DNA of 64,000 bases from Gordonia sediminis (GCA_004193205.1 RZUM01000005.1:186001-250000); one strand, 5' to 3'. Counted from the first letter of the stretch, positions 34,749-43,801 are shown. Translations and numbers: made by a program. The notes: generated from the sequence alone by a model not told the origin.

Positions 34749-35045
34749 ATGTATCTGGTCACCATCGTCTACAACCAGCCGTCCGATCCGGAGGCTTTTG
34801 ACGACTACTACGCGGCCAAGCACCGCCCGCTGGTGGACGCGATCCCGGACGTCCAGCAGTTCACGATGGCCAAATGCGACCCGCTCGACGGCAATCCACC
34901 CGCGGCCTACGCACTGGCGCAGTTGGCATTCGAGTCGAAAGAACAAGCGGGACAGGCGTTGGCGTCAGAACCCGGACAGGCGGCCGCGGCCGATGTGGCG
35001 AATTTCGCCACCGGCGGCATCACCCTGCTGTTCTCGGCGGCATAG
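34749..35045 (+). CDS. ethD: EthD-family protein, 98 aa
   Basis: Ferredoxin-like alpha+beta dimeric barrel protein of the EthD family: VTIVYNQPSDPEAFDDYYAA, KHRPLVDAIPDVQQFT and a C-terminal GGITLLFSA strand. EthD is required for P450-based fuel-ether degradation in Rhodococcus, with unknown biochemical role. CAGGAG precedes ATG 34749. It is the last gene of the demethylase operon, and its final 26 bases overlap the convergent AraC gene. Confidence 0.84.
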   Translation: MYLVTIVYNQPSDPEAFDDYYAAKHRPLVDAIPDVQQFTMAKCDPLDGNPPAAYALAQLAFESKEQAGQALASEPGQAAAADVANFATGGITLLFSAA

Positions 35046-36051
35046 CCGGCGGCAGGGCGTGGTTCGGGGCGCGAAACCGCCCCGGGCTGATGCCCGCCAG
35101 GCGGCGGAACACCCGGCCGAAATGGGACACGTCCCGGAACCCCACCTGCTCGCTGATCGTCGCGACCGACAAGTCGGTTGTCAGCAGCAACGACTTCGCA
35201 CGCTCGACCCGGGCCTCGTACAGCCAGGCGCTCGGAGTGCGTCCGGTCGTCTTGACCAGCTTCTGCACGTTGCGCAGCGACATACCACTCATGCTCGCGA
35301 CATCCGACAGGGTCAGCTCCGCATCGTGCAGGTTCTCTCCGATCACCCGTTTGATGCGCGCGAGGTCCTGGGCGTGGAACGACTCGGCCTCGGCGTCCTC
35401 CCGTGCGTCGTCGATGATCGTCGCCGACAGCATCTCGATCGCCGACAGCGAGAAGGACGATGCCGCCGCAGCGGACACCGTGGTCGCCGCCAAATCGGTC
35501 AGCAGCCGGCCGACGATGGCCGAGGCCCCGGTGGCCGGACCGAACGATCGTCCGGTCGCGAGATGCGTGTACGCACCGGGAAGTCGCGCCGCCATCGTGC
35601 TCCCCGGTATCCGGACGACGACCTGCCCGAAGGTCGCGGGGGAATGGAAGACGAAGGGTGCACCGAGATCGAGCAGCGCAAAGGCACCACGGTCGAGCTG
35701 CGCGGTTCGCCCGGATTGGCGGACCTCGACATGTCCGTCGGTGACGAGGCAGACCAGGTAATCCGAGCAGGCATCGGACCGGATCATCGCCTGACTGCGG
35801 ACAACGGTCTGCTCGTCGCAACGGATCGTGCTGATGTGCAGGTCACCGAGTGGACGCCCACCCCACTCGGCGTCCAGTCCGCTGCGGCTCTCCGGCCATG
35901 CCACATCCATCTCCGCATACAGGTGCCCCAGCGTGTTCTGCCATTCGCTGCGCCCCTCGTCGACATCCAACTCGGATGTCCGGAGCGCGACGACGGCAGC
36001 AGCCTCCGGTTCGGTTCGCGGAGAGTCATGTGACTGTTCGTTCTCGGTCAT
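35020..36051 (-). CDS. AraC-family regulator, 343 aa
   Basis: Double [23 protein letters not shown] and [22 protein letters not shown] at the C-terminus; N-terminal cupin-like domain ([19 protein letters not shown]). It is a paralogue of the AraC at 31248 with conserved [20 protein letters not shown]. It is divergent from the phenol hydroxylase, as PheR is in Rhodococcus, and its 3' end overlaps ethD. ATG 36051 is preferred to 36063 because it fits the family start. Likely activator of the phenol hydroxylase genes. Confidence 0.86.
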   Translation of the reverse strand: MTENEQSHDSPRTEPEAAAVVALRTSELDVDEGRSEWQNTLGHLYAEMDVAWPESRSGLDAEWGGRPLGDLHISTIRCDEQTVVRSQAMIRSDACSDYLVCLVTDGHVEVRQSGRTAQLDRGAFALLDLGAPFVFHSPATFGQVVVRIPGSTMAARLPGAYTHLATGRSFGPATGASAIVGRLLTDLAATTVSAAAASSFSLSAIEMLSATIIDDAREDAEAESFHAQDLARIKRVIGENLHDAELTLSDVASMSGMSLRNVQKLVKTTGRTPSAWLYEARVERAKSLLLTTDLSVATISEQVGFRDVSHFGRVFRRLAGISPGRFRAPNHALPPAMPPRTAG

Positions 36052-36073
36052 GGTCGGCCACACCTCAAGCTCC

Positions 36074-36090
36074 TAGTGTTCTACGTCACA
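36074..36090. promoter_or_regulatory. shared AraC operator candidate, copy 2
   Basis: TAGTGTTCTACGTCACA, 136 bases before the phenol hydroxylase start, matches 14 of 17 bases with the site at 32317-32333. It begins 23 bases from the AraC start, so binding could also affect that gene. Confidence 0.6.
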
Positions 36091-36225
36091 GGGACGTGGC
36101 CACGCCACGATATACCGAGATCCACCTCCCTGGCGAGTGGCGACCAATCGCCATGCGCGACAACACAACATCTTCGCAAGACTCCGTTCGGAGCCGGAAA
36201 TCCCCACCATCAGGAGGAAGAACCG

Positions 36226-37788
36226 ATGACCGCAGCACCGATGACGACGCCGGAGACCAGCACCGTCAACGACGTCCGGCCCATGACCGGCGACGAATAC
36301 CTCGAGTCGCTCCGCGACGGCCGGGAAATCTATTTCCGCGGCGAGCGCGTCGACGACGTCACCACGCACCCGGCGTTCCGGAACTCGGCCCGGTCGGTGG
36401 CCCGGATGTACGACGCGCTGCACGAACCCGACGCCGCCGGGGTCCTGGCCGTCCCCACTGACACCGGCAACGGAGGCTTCACCCATCCGTTCTTCAAGAC
36501 CGCCCACAGCGCCGACGACCTTCTTGCGGCCCGCGACGCCATCGTCGCCTGGCAGCGGGAGGTCTACGGGTGGCTGGGCCGTTCACCCGACTACAAGGCG
36601 TCGTTCCTCGGCACACTCGGCGCCAACGCCGACTTCTACGGCGAGTACAAGCAGAACGCCCTCGACTGGTACAAGAAGTCGCAGGAGCGGGTCCTCTACC
36701 TCAATCACGCGATCGTGAACCCGCCGATCGACCGCGACAAGCCGGCCGACGAGACCGCCGACGTCTGCGTACACGTGGTCGATGAGACCGATGCCGGCCT
36801 CATCGTCTCCGGCGCCAAGGTGGTGGCCACCGGATCGGCGATCACCAACGCGAACTTCATCGCCCACTACGGACTCCCCCTGCGCAAGAAGGAATTCGGG
36901 CTGATCTTCACCGTCCCGATGGACTCTCCGGGTCTCAAGCTGCTGTGCCGCACCTCGTATGAGATGAACGCCGCGGTGATGGGCACGCCGTTCGACTATC
37001 CCCTGTCGAGCCGGTTCGACGAGAACGACGCCATCATGGTGTTCGACCGCGTCCTCGTGCCGTGGGAGAACGTGTTCGCCTACGACGCGGAGACGACCAA
37101 CGGTTTCGTCATGAAATCGGGCTTCCTGAACCGCTTCATGTTCCACGGCTGCGCGCGGCTCGCGGTCAAACTCGACTTCATCGCCGGGTGCGTGATGAAG
37201 GGCGTGGAAATGACCGGGTCGGCCGGCTTCCGCGGAGTGCAGATGCAGATCGGCGAGATCCTCAACTGGCGCGACGTCTTCTGGGGCCTCTCCGACGCGA
37301 TGGCCAAGTCGCCCGACGAGTGGGTGAACGGCGCCGTGCAGCCCAATCTCAACTACGGCCTCGCCTATCGGACCTTCATGGGCGTCGGTTACCCGCGGAT
37401 CAAGGAGATCATCCAGCAGGTTCTCGGCAGCGGCCTGATCTACCTGAACTCCCACGCCGACGACTGGAAGAATCCGGATATCGAGCCCTATCTCAACCAG
37501 TACGTCCGCGGATCGAACGGGATCGCCGCCATCGACCGGGTGCAGCTGCTCAAGCTGCTGTGGGATGCCGTCGGCACCGAGTTCGGCGGACGCCACGAAC
37601 TGTACGAGCGCAACTACGGCGGCGACCACGAGGCGGTCCGCTTCCAGACGCTGTTCGCCTACCAGTCGACCGGTCAGGACCTTGCACTCAAAGGCTTCGC
37701 GGAGCAGTGCATGTCGGAATACAACGTCGACGGATGGACTCGACCCGACCTCATCAACAACGACGACCTGCAGATCGTCCGGATCTGA
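36226..37788 (+). CDS. pheA1: phenol/4-hydroxyphenylacetate hydroxylase, oxygenase component (PheA1/HpaB family), 520 aa
   Basis: Two-component flavin monooxygenase of the HpaB/PheA1 group: [34 protein letters not shown], a middle domain like acyl-CoA dehydrogenases ([39 protein letters not shown]), and the C-terminal [26 protein letters not shown] precedes ATG 36226. Reduced flavin comes from the adjacent flavin reductase. It resembles Rhodococcus phenol hydroxylase PheA1 and probably turns phenols into catechols. 4-Nitrophenol or 4-chlorophenol are alternatives within the family. Confidence 0.84.
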   Translation: MTAAPMTTPETSTVNDVRPMTGDEYLESLRDGREIYFRGERVDDVTTHPAFRNSARSVARMYDALHEPDAAGVLAVPTDTGNGGFTHPFFKTAHSADDLLAARDAIVAWQREVYGWLGRSPDYKASFLGTLGANADFYGEYKQNALDWYKKSQERVLYLNHAIVNPPIDRDKPADETADVCVHVVDETDAGLIVSGAKVVATGSAITNANFIAHYGLPLRKKEFGLIFTVPMDSPGLKLLCRTSYEMNAAVMGTPFDYPLSSRFDENDAIMVFDRVLVPWENVFAYDAETTNGFVMKSGFLNRFMFHGCARLAVKLDFIAGCVMKGVEMTGSAGFRGVQMQIGEILNWRDVFWGLSDAMAKSPDEWVNGAVQPNLNYGLAYRTFMGVGYPRIKEIIQQVLGSGLIYLNSHADDWKNPDIEPYLNQYVRGSNGIAAIDRVQLLKLLWDAVGTEFGGRHELYERNYGGDHEAVRFQTLFAYQSTGQDLALKGFAEQCMSEYNVDGWTRPDLINNDDLQIVRI

Positions 37789-37799
37789 CGGTGAGCACG

Positions 37800-38330
37800 A
37801 TGACCCAACCAACCGACATGACAGATCTGGAACCGTCGCCGCTTCGGATGCGCAAAGCACTGGGCCGGTTCGCGAGTGGCGTGACGATCGTGACCACCGC
37901 CGAGAGCGAGGACGAGGCCTCGGTCCACGGCATGACCGCGAACGCATTCACCTCGGTGTCCCTCGACCCACCCCTGGTGCTGGTGTCGATCGCCAATCGG
38001 GCGAAGATGAACGCGAAGATCGCCGAGACCGGCCGCTACGGGGTCTCGATCCTCGCCGGCGACCAGGAACCGCTGTCGCTGCATTTCGCCGGCGCCGCAA
38101 GTGAGCCCGACCTCGTCCGGTTCACCTGGCGCAAAGGTGTGCCGCTCCTCGACGGTGCGCTCGTGCACCTGTCGTGTACGGTCACCAATTCGCATCTGGC
38201 CGGTGACCACACCCTGCACGTCGGTCGGGTGGAGGAACTCTGGTATGACGACGGCCGCCCACTGCTCTTCTACACCGGTAGTTTCCGGGCCCTGGAACTC
38301 CAGGGACGAGAAGAGCACTGGGGGTTCTGA
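37800..38330 (+). CDS. pheA2: flavin reductase component (PheA2/HpaC family), 176 aa
   Basis: NAD(P)H:flavin reductase of the HpaC/PheA2 type: FASGVTIVTTAE, HGMTANAFTSVSLDPPLVLVSIANRAKM, FAGAASEPDLVRF and a final HTLHVGRVEELWYDDG. It supplies reduced flavin to the hydroxylase. ATG 37800 is 11 bases after the pheA1 stop; an in-frame GTG at 37791 is equally possible. The pair forms the phenol hydroxylase operon. Confidence 0.85.
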   Translation: MTQPTDMTDLEPSPLRMRKALGRFASGVTIVTTAESEDEASVHGMTANAFTSVSLDPPLVLVSIANRAKMNAKIAETGRYGVSILAGDQEPLSLHFAGAASEPDLVRFTWRKGVPLLDGALVHLSCTVTNSHLAGDHTLHVGRVEELWYDDGRPLLFYTGSFRALELQGREEHWGF

Positions 38331-38477
38331 CCAGGTGCTCTGGCGTGCTGCCGGGCGCGACGACGTCGAGGCTCGGCAGCGTGTGCCGCTCAGCGGTACA
38401 GATCGTTGGACAGTTTCGACAACGGGGCAGATAGTGGCAGCCAATTCGCCGCCCCGCGGGAGCAAGGAAGGTTGGTC

Positions 38478-39287
38478 ATGGCAGCACTGCAGACCGTTCA
38501 GAAGATAGGACCGGTCCTGGATCTGTTCACGGTGGCCCGTCCGGAGTGGGGCGTGTCGGAGGTGGCAACAGAGATCGGGGTGCCGCGCTCGAGTGCCCAC
38601 GCCCTGCTGTCCTCGCTGGTCGACATCGGCTTGCTGCAGTGCCGTTCGCGGGGCCGGTACCGCATCGGCTGGCGGATCGTGGAATTGAATCAGACGCTGC
38701 AGGGCACGGTCGACGTGAAGACCTGTGCGGCACCGATCCTGCAGTCTCTGTCCGAACAGTACGGCGAGACGACCCATCTGGCGATCATGGAGCGCTACCA
38801 GGTCATGTACGTCGACAAGGTGCTCGGCAATCACGTCATCAACGTGTCCGGCGCCCGGATCGGCTCGCGCCTCGACGCCCATTGCAGCGCGGTGGGGAAG
38901 GCCATGTTGGCCTACCGCGACCCCAGCGAGATCGATCGCAATGTGACCAACAAACCGTTGCGGCGCTTCACGTCGTCGACGATCACCGATCCCGACGCGC
39001 TGTCCCGCGAGCTGCAGGCGGTGCTACGCCAAGGGTGTGCGGTCGATGCCGGCGAGGCGGTGCCCGAGGTGCACTGTGTCGCCGCGCCGATCCGCGACGA
39101 GATGGGCGTGGTCGTCGCGGCGATCTCGATCACCGCGCCGGCCAGCAGGTTCATGGCCGCTCAGCACGAGTTCCGTCGGGCGGTGATCGCCGCCGCCGGC
39201 GCGGTCACCAAGTCGCTGAGCGCCTCGCTGCCCGCCCTCGCCCAAGTGGAGATCGACAGCCCGACGCTGCATGCGGTGGCGGGGTGA
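38478..39287 (+). CDS. IclR-family regulator, 269 aa
   Basis: N-terminal winged HTH: TVQKIGPVLDLFTVARPEWGVSEVATEIG and PRSSAHALLSSLVDIGLLQ. The C-terminal GAF-like effector domain includes HSSAVGKAML-type sequence (HCSAVGKAMLAY). ATG 38478 follows AAGGAAGG. It follows pheA2 by 147 bases and converges with the second IclR gene. Members of this family control aromatic-acid and catechol pathways (PcaR/PobR/MhpR types); target here is likely the phenol or lower-pathway genes. Confidence 0.82.
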   Translation: MAALQTVQKIGPVLDLFTVARPEWGVSEVATEIGVPRSSAHALLSSLVDIGLLQCRSRGRYRIGWRIVELNQTLQGTVDVKTCAAPILQSLSEQYGETTHLAIMERYQVMYVDKVLGNHVINVSGARIGSRLDAHCSAVGKAMLAYRDPSEIDRNVTNKPLRRFTSSTITDPDALSRELQAVLRQGCAVDAGEAVPEVHCVAAPIRDEMGVVVAAISITAPASRFMAAQHEFRRAVIAAAGAVTKSLSASLPALAQVEIDSPTLHAVAG

Positions 39288-39291
39288 TCGA

Positions 39292-40059
39292 TCAGTGGTC
39301 GGCGAGCTGACGAGACAGGCCGAGCGCCGCGGTCCGGACGGCTGCGGCCGCTTGGTCGAGATTGATCCGGTTGTGCCACCCCGACACCGAGATCCCGGCG
39401 ACGACCTCACCGTCGCCGCCGACCACCGGACTCGCGACACAGACCACGCCAGGCCGGGACTCCTCGAGGTCGTAGCTGACGCCACGCTCCCGGATACGCG
39501 CCAGTTCCGACCGGAACAACCCCGGGTTGGTGATGGTCCGTTCGCTCAGTCGCTGCAATCCCCCGGCGAGGATCTCGTCGACGACGCCGGACGAGGAATA
39601 CGCGAGGATCGCCTTGCCGACCCCCGTCCCGTGTGCCGGCCACCGGCCGCCGGCGCGGGTGGGCAGCGGCGGGGCCAGCGGACTACGCAGCACGTCGAGA
39701 TACACCACCGAGGGGCCGTCGAGGACGGCCAGGTGAACCGAGTGGCCGGTCGCCTCGCGCAGATCGGTCATGAACGGCACCGCCGCGTCGCGCAGATCGC
39801 GGCGGCGGGGCACCCGCTGACCCAGCTCGAACAGATGCAGCCCCAAGCGATAGCGCGTGCCCTGGCGTTCCAGCAGCCCGTTGTCAACGAGCTCACGGCA
39901 AATCCGTTGCGCACTGGACTTGGAGATCTCGGTACGGCGGGCGATCTCCGAGACACCGAGCCCGAGTTCGGCGGCACCGACCACGTCAAGAATTCTGACC
40001 GCACGAGCGACCGAGCCGAGTTCAGTGTTGTGCCGCTGTGCGGCACGTTCCTCTTGCAT
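39292..40059 (-). CDS. IclR-family regulator, 255 aa
   Basis: HTH VARAVRILDVVGAAELGLGVSEIARRTE and KSSAQRICRELVDNGLLERQG; effector domain HLAVLDGPSVVYLDVL and GTGVGKAILAYSS. It is divergent from the hydratase-decarboxylase-tautomerase operon across an 88-base gap, so it is the probable regulator of that operon. ATG 40059 is favoured over 40095. It ends four bases from the other IclR gene, with which it converges. Confidence 0.83.
   Translation of the reverse strand: MQEERAAQRHNTELGSVARAVRILDVVGAAELGLGVSEIARRTEISKSSAQRICRELVDNGLLERQGTRYRLGLHLFELGQRVPRRRDLRDAAVPFMTDLREATGHSVHLAVLDGPSVVYLDVLRSPLAPPLPTRAGGRWPAHGTGVGKAILAYSSSGVVDEILAGGLQRLSERTITNPGLFRSELARIRERGVSYDLEESRPGVVCVASPVVGGDGEVVAGISVSGWHNRINLDQAAAAVRTAALGLSRQLADH
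40030..40046. promoter_or_regulatory. GTGCCGC-TGT-GCGGCAC palindrome in the IclR 5' coding end
   Basis: A perfect 7-bp inverted repeat with a 3-base centre lies about 100 bases upstream of the hydratase gene. It falls just inside the IclR coding start if ATG 40059 is right. A half-like GTGCCGCAC follows at 40070-40078. IclR operators are palindromic and often overlap their own gene start, so this is a candidate site. Confidence 0.4.
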
Positions 40060-40147
40060 GATTGCCCATCGTGCCGCACCCTGACCGCCGAGCACAATGC
40101 AACATCGCCCATCGCTGTGCTCCCCGAAGAGAAAGCAGATCCCATCA

Positions 40148-40939
40148 ATGGCTGATCACGTTCGGGCCGCCGCCGAGGCTCTTCTCGGCGCCTACCGCTC
40201 GATGACCCCGATCGACCCGCTCACTCCGCAATTCGCCGACGCACCGCTGTCGGTGGCCTACGAGATCGCCCTCGCCCAGGTGGAGGACTGGGAGAAGAAC
40301 GGTGACACCGTCAAGGGCCACAAGGTCGGCCTGGCCTCGCGCGCGATGCAACGCCAGGCGGGCGTGGATCAGCCGGACTTCGGTCACCTCACCGCGAGCA
40401 TGTTCCACCTGGAGCACGCCCCGATTCCCAAGGACAGCTTCATCCAGCCACGCATCGAACCAGAGTTCGCGTTCGTGCTCGGCAAGCCGCTGCAGGGACC
40501 AGGTGTCACGGTCGCCGAGGCCGCCGCCGCCGTCGACTTTGTCCTTCCGGCCCTGGAGATCGTCGATTCCCGTATCCGGGACTGGAAGATCGGAATCTTC
40601 GACACCGTCGCCGACAACGCGTCGTCGGGCGGTGTAGTGCTGGGCTCGCGCCCGTCGCGGCTGTCCGATGTGGACCTGCGGTTGGCCGGATGCAATCTGC
40701 ATGTCAACGGCGAGCTGATCGCCACCGGCGCCGGCGGCGCCGTACTCGGGTCACCTCTCAATGCCCTTGTGTGGCTGGCGAATACCGTCGGCCCGTTGGG
40801 TGTCACGTTGGAGCCGGGTCACGTCGTACTGCCGGGATCGATGACCAGGGCGGTGCCGATCGCGCCGGGCGACACGGTGGTTGCCACCGTCGCCGGGATG
40901 GGCAGTGTGACCGCAGTGATGGAAGGTGAGACGAAATGA
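40148..40939 (+). CDS. 2-keto-4-pentenoate hydratase family, 263 aa
   Basis: Family of DmpE/MhpD/TesE hydratases and DmpH decarboxylases: GHKVGLASRAMQRQAGVDQPD, RIEPEFAFVLGKPLQGPG (acidic metal ligands), ALEIVDSRIRDWK, DNASSGGVVLG and GAGGAVLGSPLNALVWLAN. The probable reaction is hydration of 2-hydroxypenta-2,4-dienoate to 4-hydroxy-2-oxovalerate. Which of the two paralogues is hydratase and which is decarboxylase cannot be settled by eye; order suggests this one is DmpE-like. ATG 40148 fits the family start. It is the first gene of a three-gene operon. Confidence 0.8.
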   Translation: MADHVRAAAEALLGAYRSMTPIDPLTPQFADAPLSVAYEIALAQVEDWEKNGDTVKGHKVGLASRAMQRQAGVDQPDFGHLTASMFHLEHAPIPKDSFIQPRIEPEFAFVLGKPLQGPGVTVAEAAAAVDFVLPALEIVDSRIRDWKIGIFDTVADNASSGGVVLGSRPSRLSDVDLRLAGCNLHVNGELIATGAGGAVLGSPLNALVWLANTVGPLGVTLEPGHVVLPGSMTRAVPIAPGDTVVATVAGMGSVTAVMEGETK

Positions 40940-41733
40940 CCGAGCTGACCGACACCGAGTGGAATGCGGCACGAGCCGCCGACGTCCTGCTGACCGCCGA
41001 GCGATCACGGACCGCACGCACCTCGATCCAGCATGAGTGGCCCGGGCTGACCCTCGAAGTCGCCTATGCCGCACAGGACATCGCCCTGGCCGACCGGCGT
41101 TCGCGGGGCGAGACGGTCACCGGCATCAAGCTCGGTCTGACCTCACGCGCCAAGCAGCAGCAGATGGGTGTCGACGAGCCGAGCGTCGCGTGGTTGACCG
41201 ACGCGATGGCGCTGCCCACGGGTCTGCCCGTCCCCCGCGACCGTCTCATCCACCCGCGGGCCGAACCGGAGATCGCATTCGTCCTGGGCAGACCTTTGAC
41301 GGGCCCGGGAGTCACTGCCGCGCAGGCATTGGCGGCCGTCGACTACGTGACGTCGGCGATCGAGATCATCGACAGCCGCTACTCCGGTTTCAAGTTCACG
41401 CTCGCCGACGCGGTCGCGGATAACAACTCGTCGGGCGTGTACGTCACCGGACCTGTGCTGCGTCGGGTCGACGAGATCGACCTGAGCCTCGAGGCCTGCC
41501 TGCTGGAAGTCGACGGCGACATCGTCGACTCCGCCACCGGATCGGCCGTCCTCGGCCACCCGGGGGAGGCACTGGCGTTCGCCGCCAACACGTTCGGCGC
41601 TCGCGGCGTGACCCTGGAGGCGGGCTGGGTGGTGCTCACCGGCGGCATGACCGATGCGGTCGCGGTCGAGCCGGGCAGCCGGGTCTCGGCACACTTCACC
41701 TCATTGGGTTCGATCACCGTGGCAGGTGGCTGA
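40936..41733 (+). CDS. 4-oxalocrotonate decarboxylase family (DmpH-like), 265 aa
   Basis: Paralogue of the previous gene with GIKLGLTSRAKQQQMGVDEPS, RAEPEIAFVLGRPLTGPG, AIEIIDSRYSGFKFTLADAVAD and GSAVLGHPGEALAFAANTFG. The FKFTLADAVADNNSSGVYVTG segment is typical of 2-oxo-3-hexenedioate decarboxylases. It overlaps the upstream gene by ATGA and precedes a tautomerase by five bases. Together the three catalyse the oxalocrotonate branch of catechol meta-cleavage. Confidence 0.8.
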   Translation: MTELTDTEWNAARAADVLLTAERSRTARTSIQHEWPGLTLEVAYAAQDIALADRRSRGETVTGIKLGLTSRAKQQQMGVDEPSVAWLTDAMALPTGLPVPRDRLIHPRAEPEIAFVLGRPLTGPGVTAAQALAAVDYVTSAIEIIDSRYSGFKFTLADAVADNNSSGVYVTGPVLRRVDEIDLSLEACLLEVDGDIVDSATGSAVLGHPGEALAFAANTFGARGVTLEAGWVVLTGGMTDAVAVEPGSRVSAHFTSLGSITVAGG

Positions 41734-41738
41734 CGACG

Positions 41739-41942
41739 ATGCCCTTCATCGACGTGACCATCGCGCAAGGCCGGACCCCGGAACAGATCCGCGCGCTCAT
41801 GCATGAACTCACCGAGGCGGCACACCGCGCTACCGGTGCGCCCCTCCCGAATATCCGAGTCGTCGTTCGGGAGGTGCCGACCACGCATTGGGCGGCCGGG
41901 GATGTGACGATCGCCGAGCGTCAGGCCGCCGAATCCGCCTGA
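41739..41942 (+). CDS. 4-oxalocrotonate tautomerase family, 67 aa
   Basis: Short tautomerase beginning MPFIDVTIAQGRTPEQ, so Pro-1 is the catalytic base after Met removal, with Arg in the GR turn and in NIRVVVREV, and Trp in THWAAGD. It ketonises 2-hydroxymuconate for the decarboxylase encoded just upstream. Its TGA stop (41940-41942) lies inside a copy of the CCTGAGGAGCG repeat, so the C-terminal end may have been reset by repeat insertion. Confidence 0.86.
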   Translation: MPFIDVTIAQGRTPEQIRALMHELTEAAHRATGAPLPNIRVVVREVPTTHWAAGDVTIAERQAAESA

Positions 41943-42016
41943 GGAGCGAGGCGCCGGCCGAGCATCACCACCTGGTCCCTGAGGAGCGAATCGCCAGCCG
42001 AGCATCACGAAGGGCC
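41937..42016. repeat. two direct half-copies of the CCTGAGGAGCG palindromic repeat
   Basis: Copy one starts GCCTGAGGAGCGAGGCGCC at 41937, with GGCCGAGCATCAC following. Copy two starts TCCCTGAGGAGCGAATCGCC at 41976 and continues AGCCGAGCATCACGAAGGGCC to 42016. The second matches the right half of the 15094-15194 element in reverse complement, ending with the same TCACGAAGGGC. The remaining gap to 42179 shows no further gene. Confidence 0.7.
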
Positions 42017-42179
42017 ACGCGCCGCCGGACCCGCAAATCTGTCGGTGCCGGGTTGTAGGTTGTTGTCAGCAGGAAGAACAGAGCAATGAGGGGCCGCGAC
42101 ACCGCCTGTACCGGGTGTCGCACATCAGAGATGAACGTGGGTGTCCTGCAGCCATATCCGCATCTCTGGAGGGTCGCTC

Positions 42180-43796
42180 GTGTCCTCGTCTGCTGGTGGG
42201 TCAGCCGAAACGCCGTTGTGGCGTGGCCTGCCGGCCGGGTACGTGGGCGATATCGACCTCGATCAGGCCGATGACGCCGACATCAACGATCTGCTGCTCG
42301 GGATGAGAGTCATCGACCGCGGACACTCCTACCTCGCGTACGCGGACTACCGGTTCGCCGCAGTGCTGTTCGATCGTCTCGTCGCCACCCGCGAGCACAC
42401 CGACGGCTACATCGTCGACGGCTTCGCCGACGCCGCAACCCGCATCGCCCAGCTACGCACGATGACCCGCCATCAGGGCGAGGTCCTGCTCGACGAGGCC
42501 ATCACCCTGCGCGACCGGCTCCCGAACGTGTTGGAGTGCCTGGGCGACGGGGTCATCACCCAACGGCAGGCCCGCACGATCATCACCGGCACCGACCTGA
42601 TCGACGGCCAGGACTACGCCCCGCTGGTCGACGCGCAGATCGCCGCACGCCTGCGCGCCGGATCGTATTCGGCACAGCGCCTGCGCGACATGGTCGACCG
42701 CATCATCTTCCGCCAGGACCCCGACGCGGTGCGGCAGCGTCGCAAGGATGCCCTCGACAAACGGGGCGTGTGGCTGGACAACCGCCGCGACGGCACCGCC
42801 GAATTGACCGGAGTGATGTCGGCGGAGAACGCGCGGATCGCGTACGCGAACATCGAGGCGGTCGCCGCCCGGGTGTGCGAGCACGACGGTCGCACCAAGA
42901 ACCAACGGCTCTCCGACGCCGAGTTCGCGCTGCTGTCCGGCAGCGACTTCACCTGCGAATGCGGCCGCGAGGACTGCCCGATCACCGCGGCCACCCTCGA
43001 CCTCGACCTCGACGGCGAATCCGGCTCCGGCTGCGCGGGTGGCGGGGCCGGTCCGGTCGGGTCGACCGCGGTGGTGGCGGTGGCGGCGAAGGTGGTCATC
43101 CATGTGGTGGCCGACGAGGCCACCCTGGCGGGTCGGGCCGACAATCCCGGTTTCATGGACGGCCACGGCGTCATCGACGCCGCCCACGTCCGCGAGTTGG
43201 CAGCCCGCCCGGACGCGCGGATCTCCCGTCTGATTCCGCCGGGTACCCCGATGAACCCCGACGGCACCGTCACGGTGCCCGGGTCGCTGCCGTCGGACCC
43301 GTACCGACCCACGACCGCCCTGGACACGTTTATTCGCATCCGGCACGGCTACTGCTCAGAACCCGGCTGCGGCAAGAGTGCCTGGGAGTGCGACGGCGAG
43401 GACGTCGGCGAATACGACCACGATGATCCGGCCGCCGGTGGGCAGACCACCTCCGACAACATGAACCCGAAATGCCGGCCCTGGCACCTGCTGAAAACGT
43501 TCGGCGAGTGGTTGGACCTGCAGTGGCGTGACGCCGCCGGCCGGCTCCGCACGCAGAGCGTCACGCCGGAGGGTTTGGTGATCGACGGGGAAGCCGAGAC
43601 CCTCGAAGACCTCTTCCCCGGTCTGCGACGCATGCGTTACACCGCCACACCCCAGGCCCCACCCGCCGACAGACGTGACAACACCGAACGCCCGACCCGC
43701 ACCCGCAGTCGGACGGCGAACAAACACGCCCGACGCCGGGCAGAAAGGAACCGAAACCACAAGCGCAACAACGAGGGACCGCCACCGCCCTTCTGA
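42180..43796 (+). CDS. DUF222/13E12-type HNH-endonuclease-like protein, 538 aa
   Basis: Helical DUF222 domain in the first ~330 residues (YADYRFAAVLFDRLV, GVITQRQARTIITGTD, RRDGTAELTGVMSAENA), followed by an HNH-type zinc finger module: CSEPGCGKSAWEC, EYDHDDPAAGGQTTSDNMNP and KCRPWHLLKTFGEW. The canonical second His pair reads PWHLLKT rather than HHRLKT. The basic, low-complexity C-terminus (NKHARRRAERNRNHKRNNE) may bind DNA. The GTG at 42180 has GGAGGG upstream and is chosen over GTG 42141. This family is repeated in Mycobacterium and Gordonia genomes; it may be a mobile or defence-like element. Confidence 0.82.
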   Translation: MSSSAGGSAETPLWRGLPAGYVGDIDLDQADDADINDLLLGMRVIDRGHSYLAYADYRFAAVLFDRLVATREHTDGYIVDGFADAATRIAQLRTMTRHQGEVLLDEAITLRDRLPNVLECLGDGVITQRQARTIITGTDLIDGQDYAPLVDAQIAARLRAGSYSAQRLRDMVDRIIFRQDPDAVRQRRKDALDKRGVWLDNRRDGTAELTGVMSAENARIAYANIEAVAARVCEHDGRTKNQRLSDAEFALLSGSDFTCECGREDCPITAATLDLDLDGESGSGCAGGGAGPVGSTAVVAVAAKVVIHVVADEATLAGRADNPGFMDGHGVIDAAHVRELAARPDARISRLIPPGTPMNPDGTVTVPGSLPSDPYRPTTALDTFIRIRHGYCSEPGCGKSAWECDGEDVGEYDHDDPAAGGQTTSDNMNPKCRPWHLLKTFGEWLDLQWRDAAGRLRTQSVTPEGLVIDGEAETLEDLFPGLRRMRYTATPQAPPADRRDNTERPTRTRSRTANKHARRRAERNRNHKRNNEGPPPPF

Positions 43797-43801
43797 CCGC
43801 G

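Noticed and set aside
31248-35045. The eth (fuel ether) P450 system
   Set aside because: AraC, P450 and EthD are shared with eth clusters, but the P450 reads as CYP255/GcoA and the ferredoxin is fused to the reductase as in GcoB.
42180-43796. Intact homing endonuclease or transposon
   Set aside because: Only the DUF222/HNH protein is seen; there are no inverted ends, target duplications or helper genes, and its HNH motif departs from the usual His pair.
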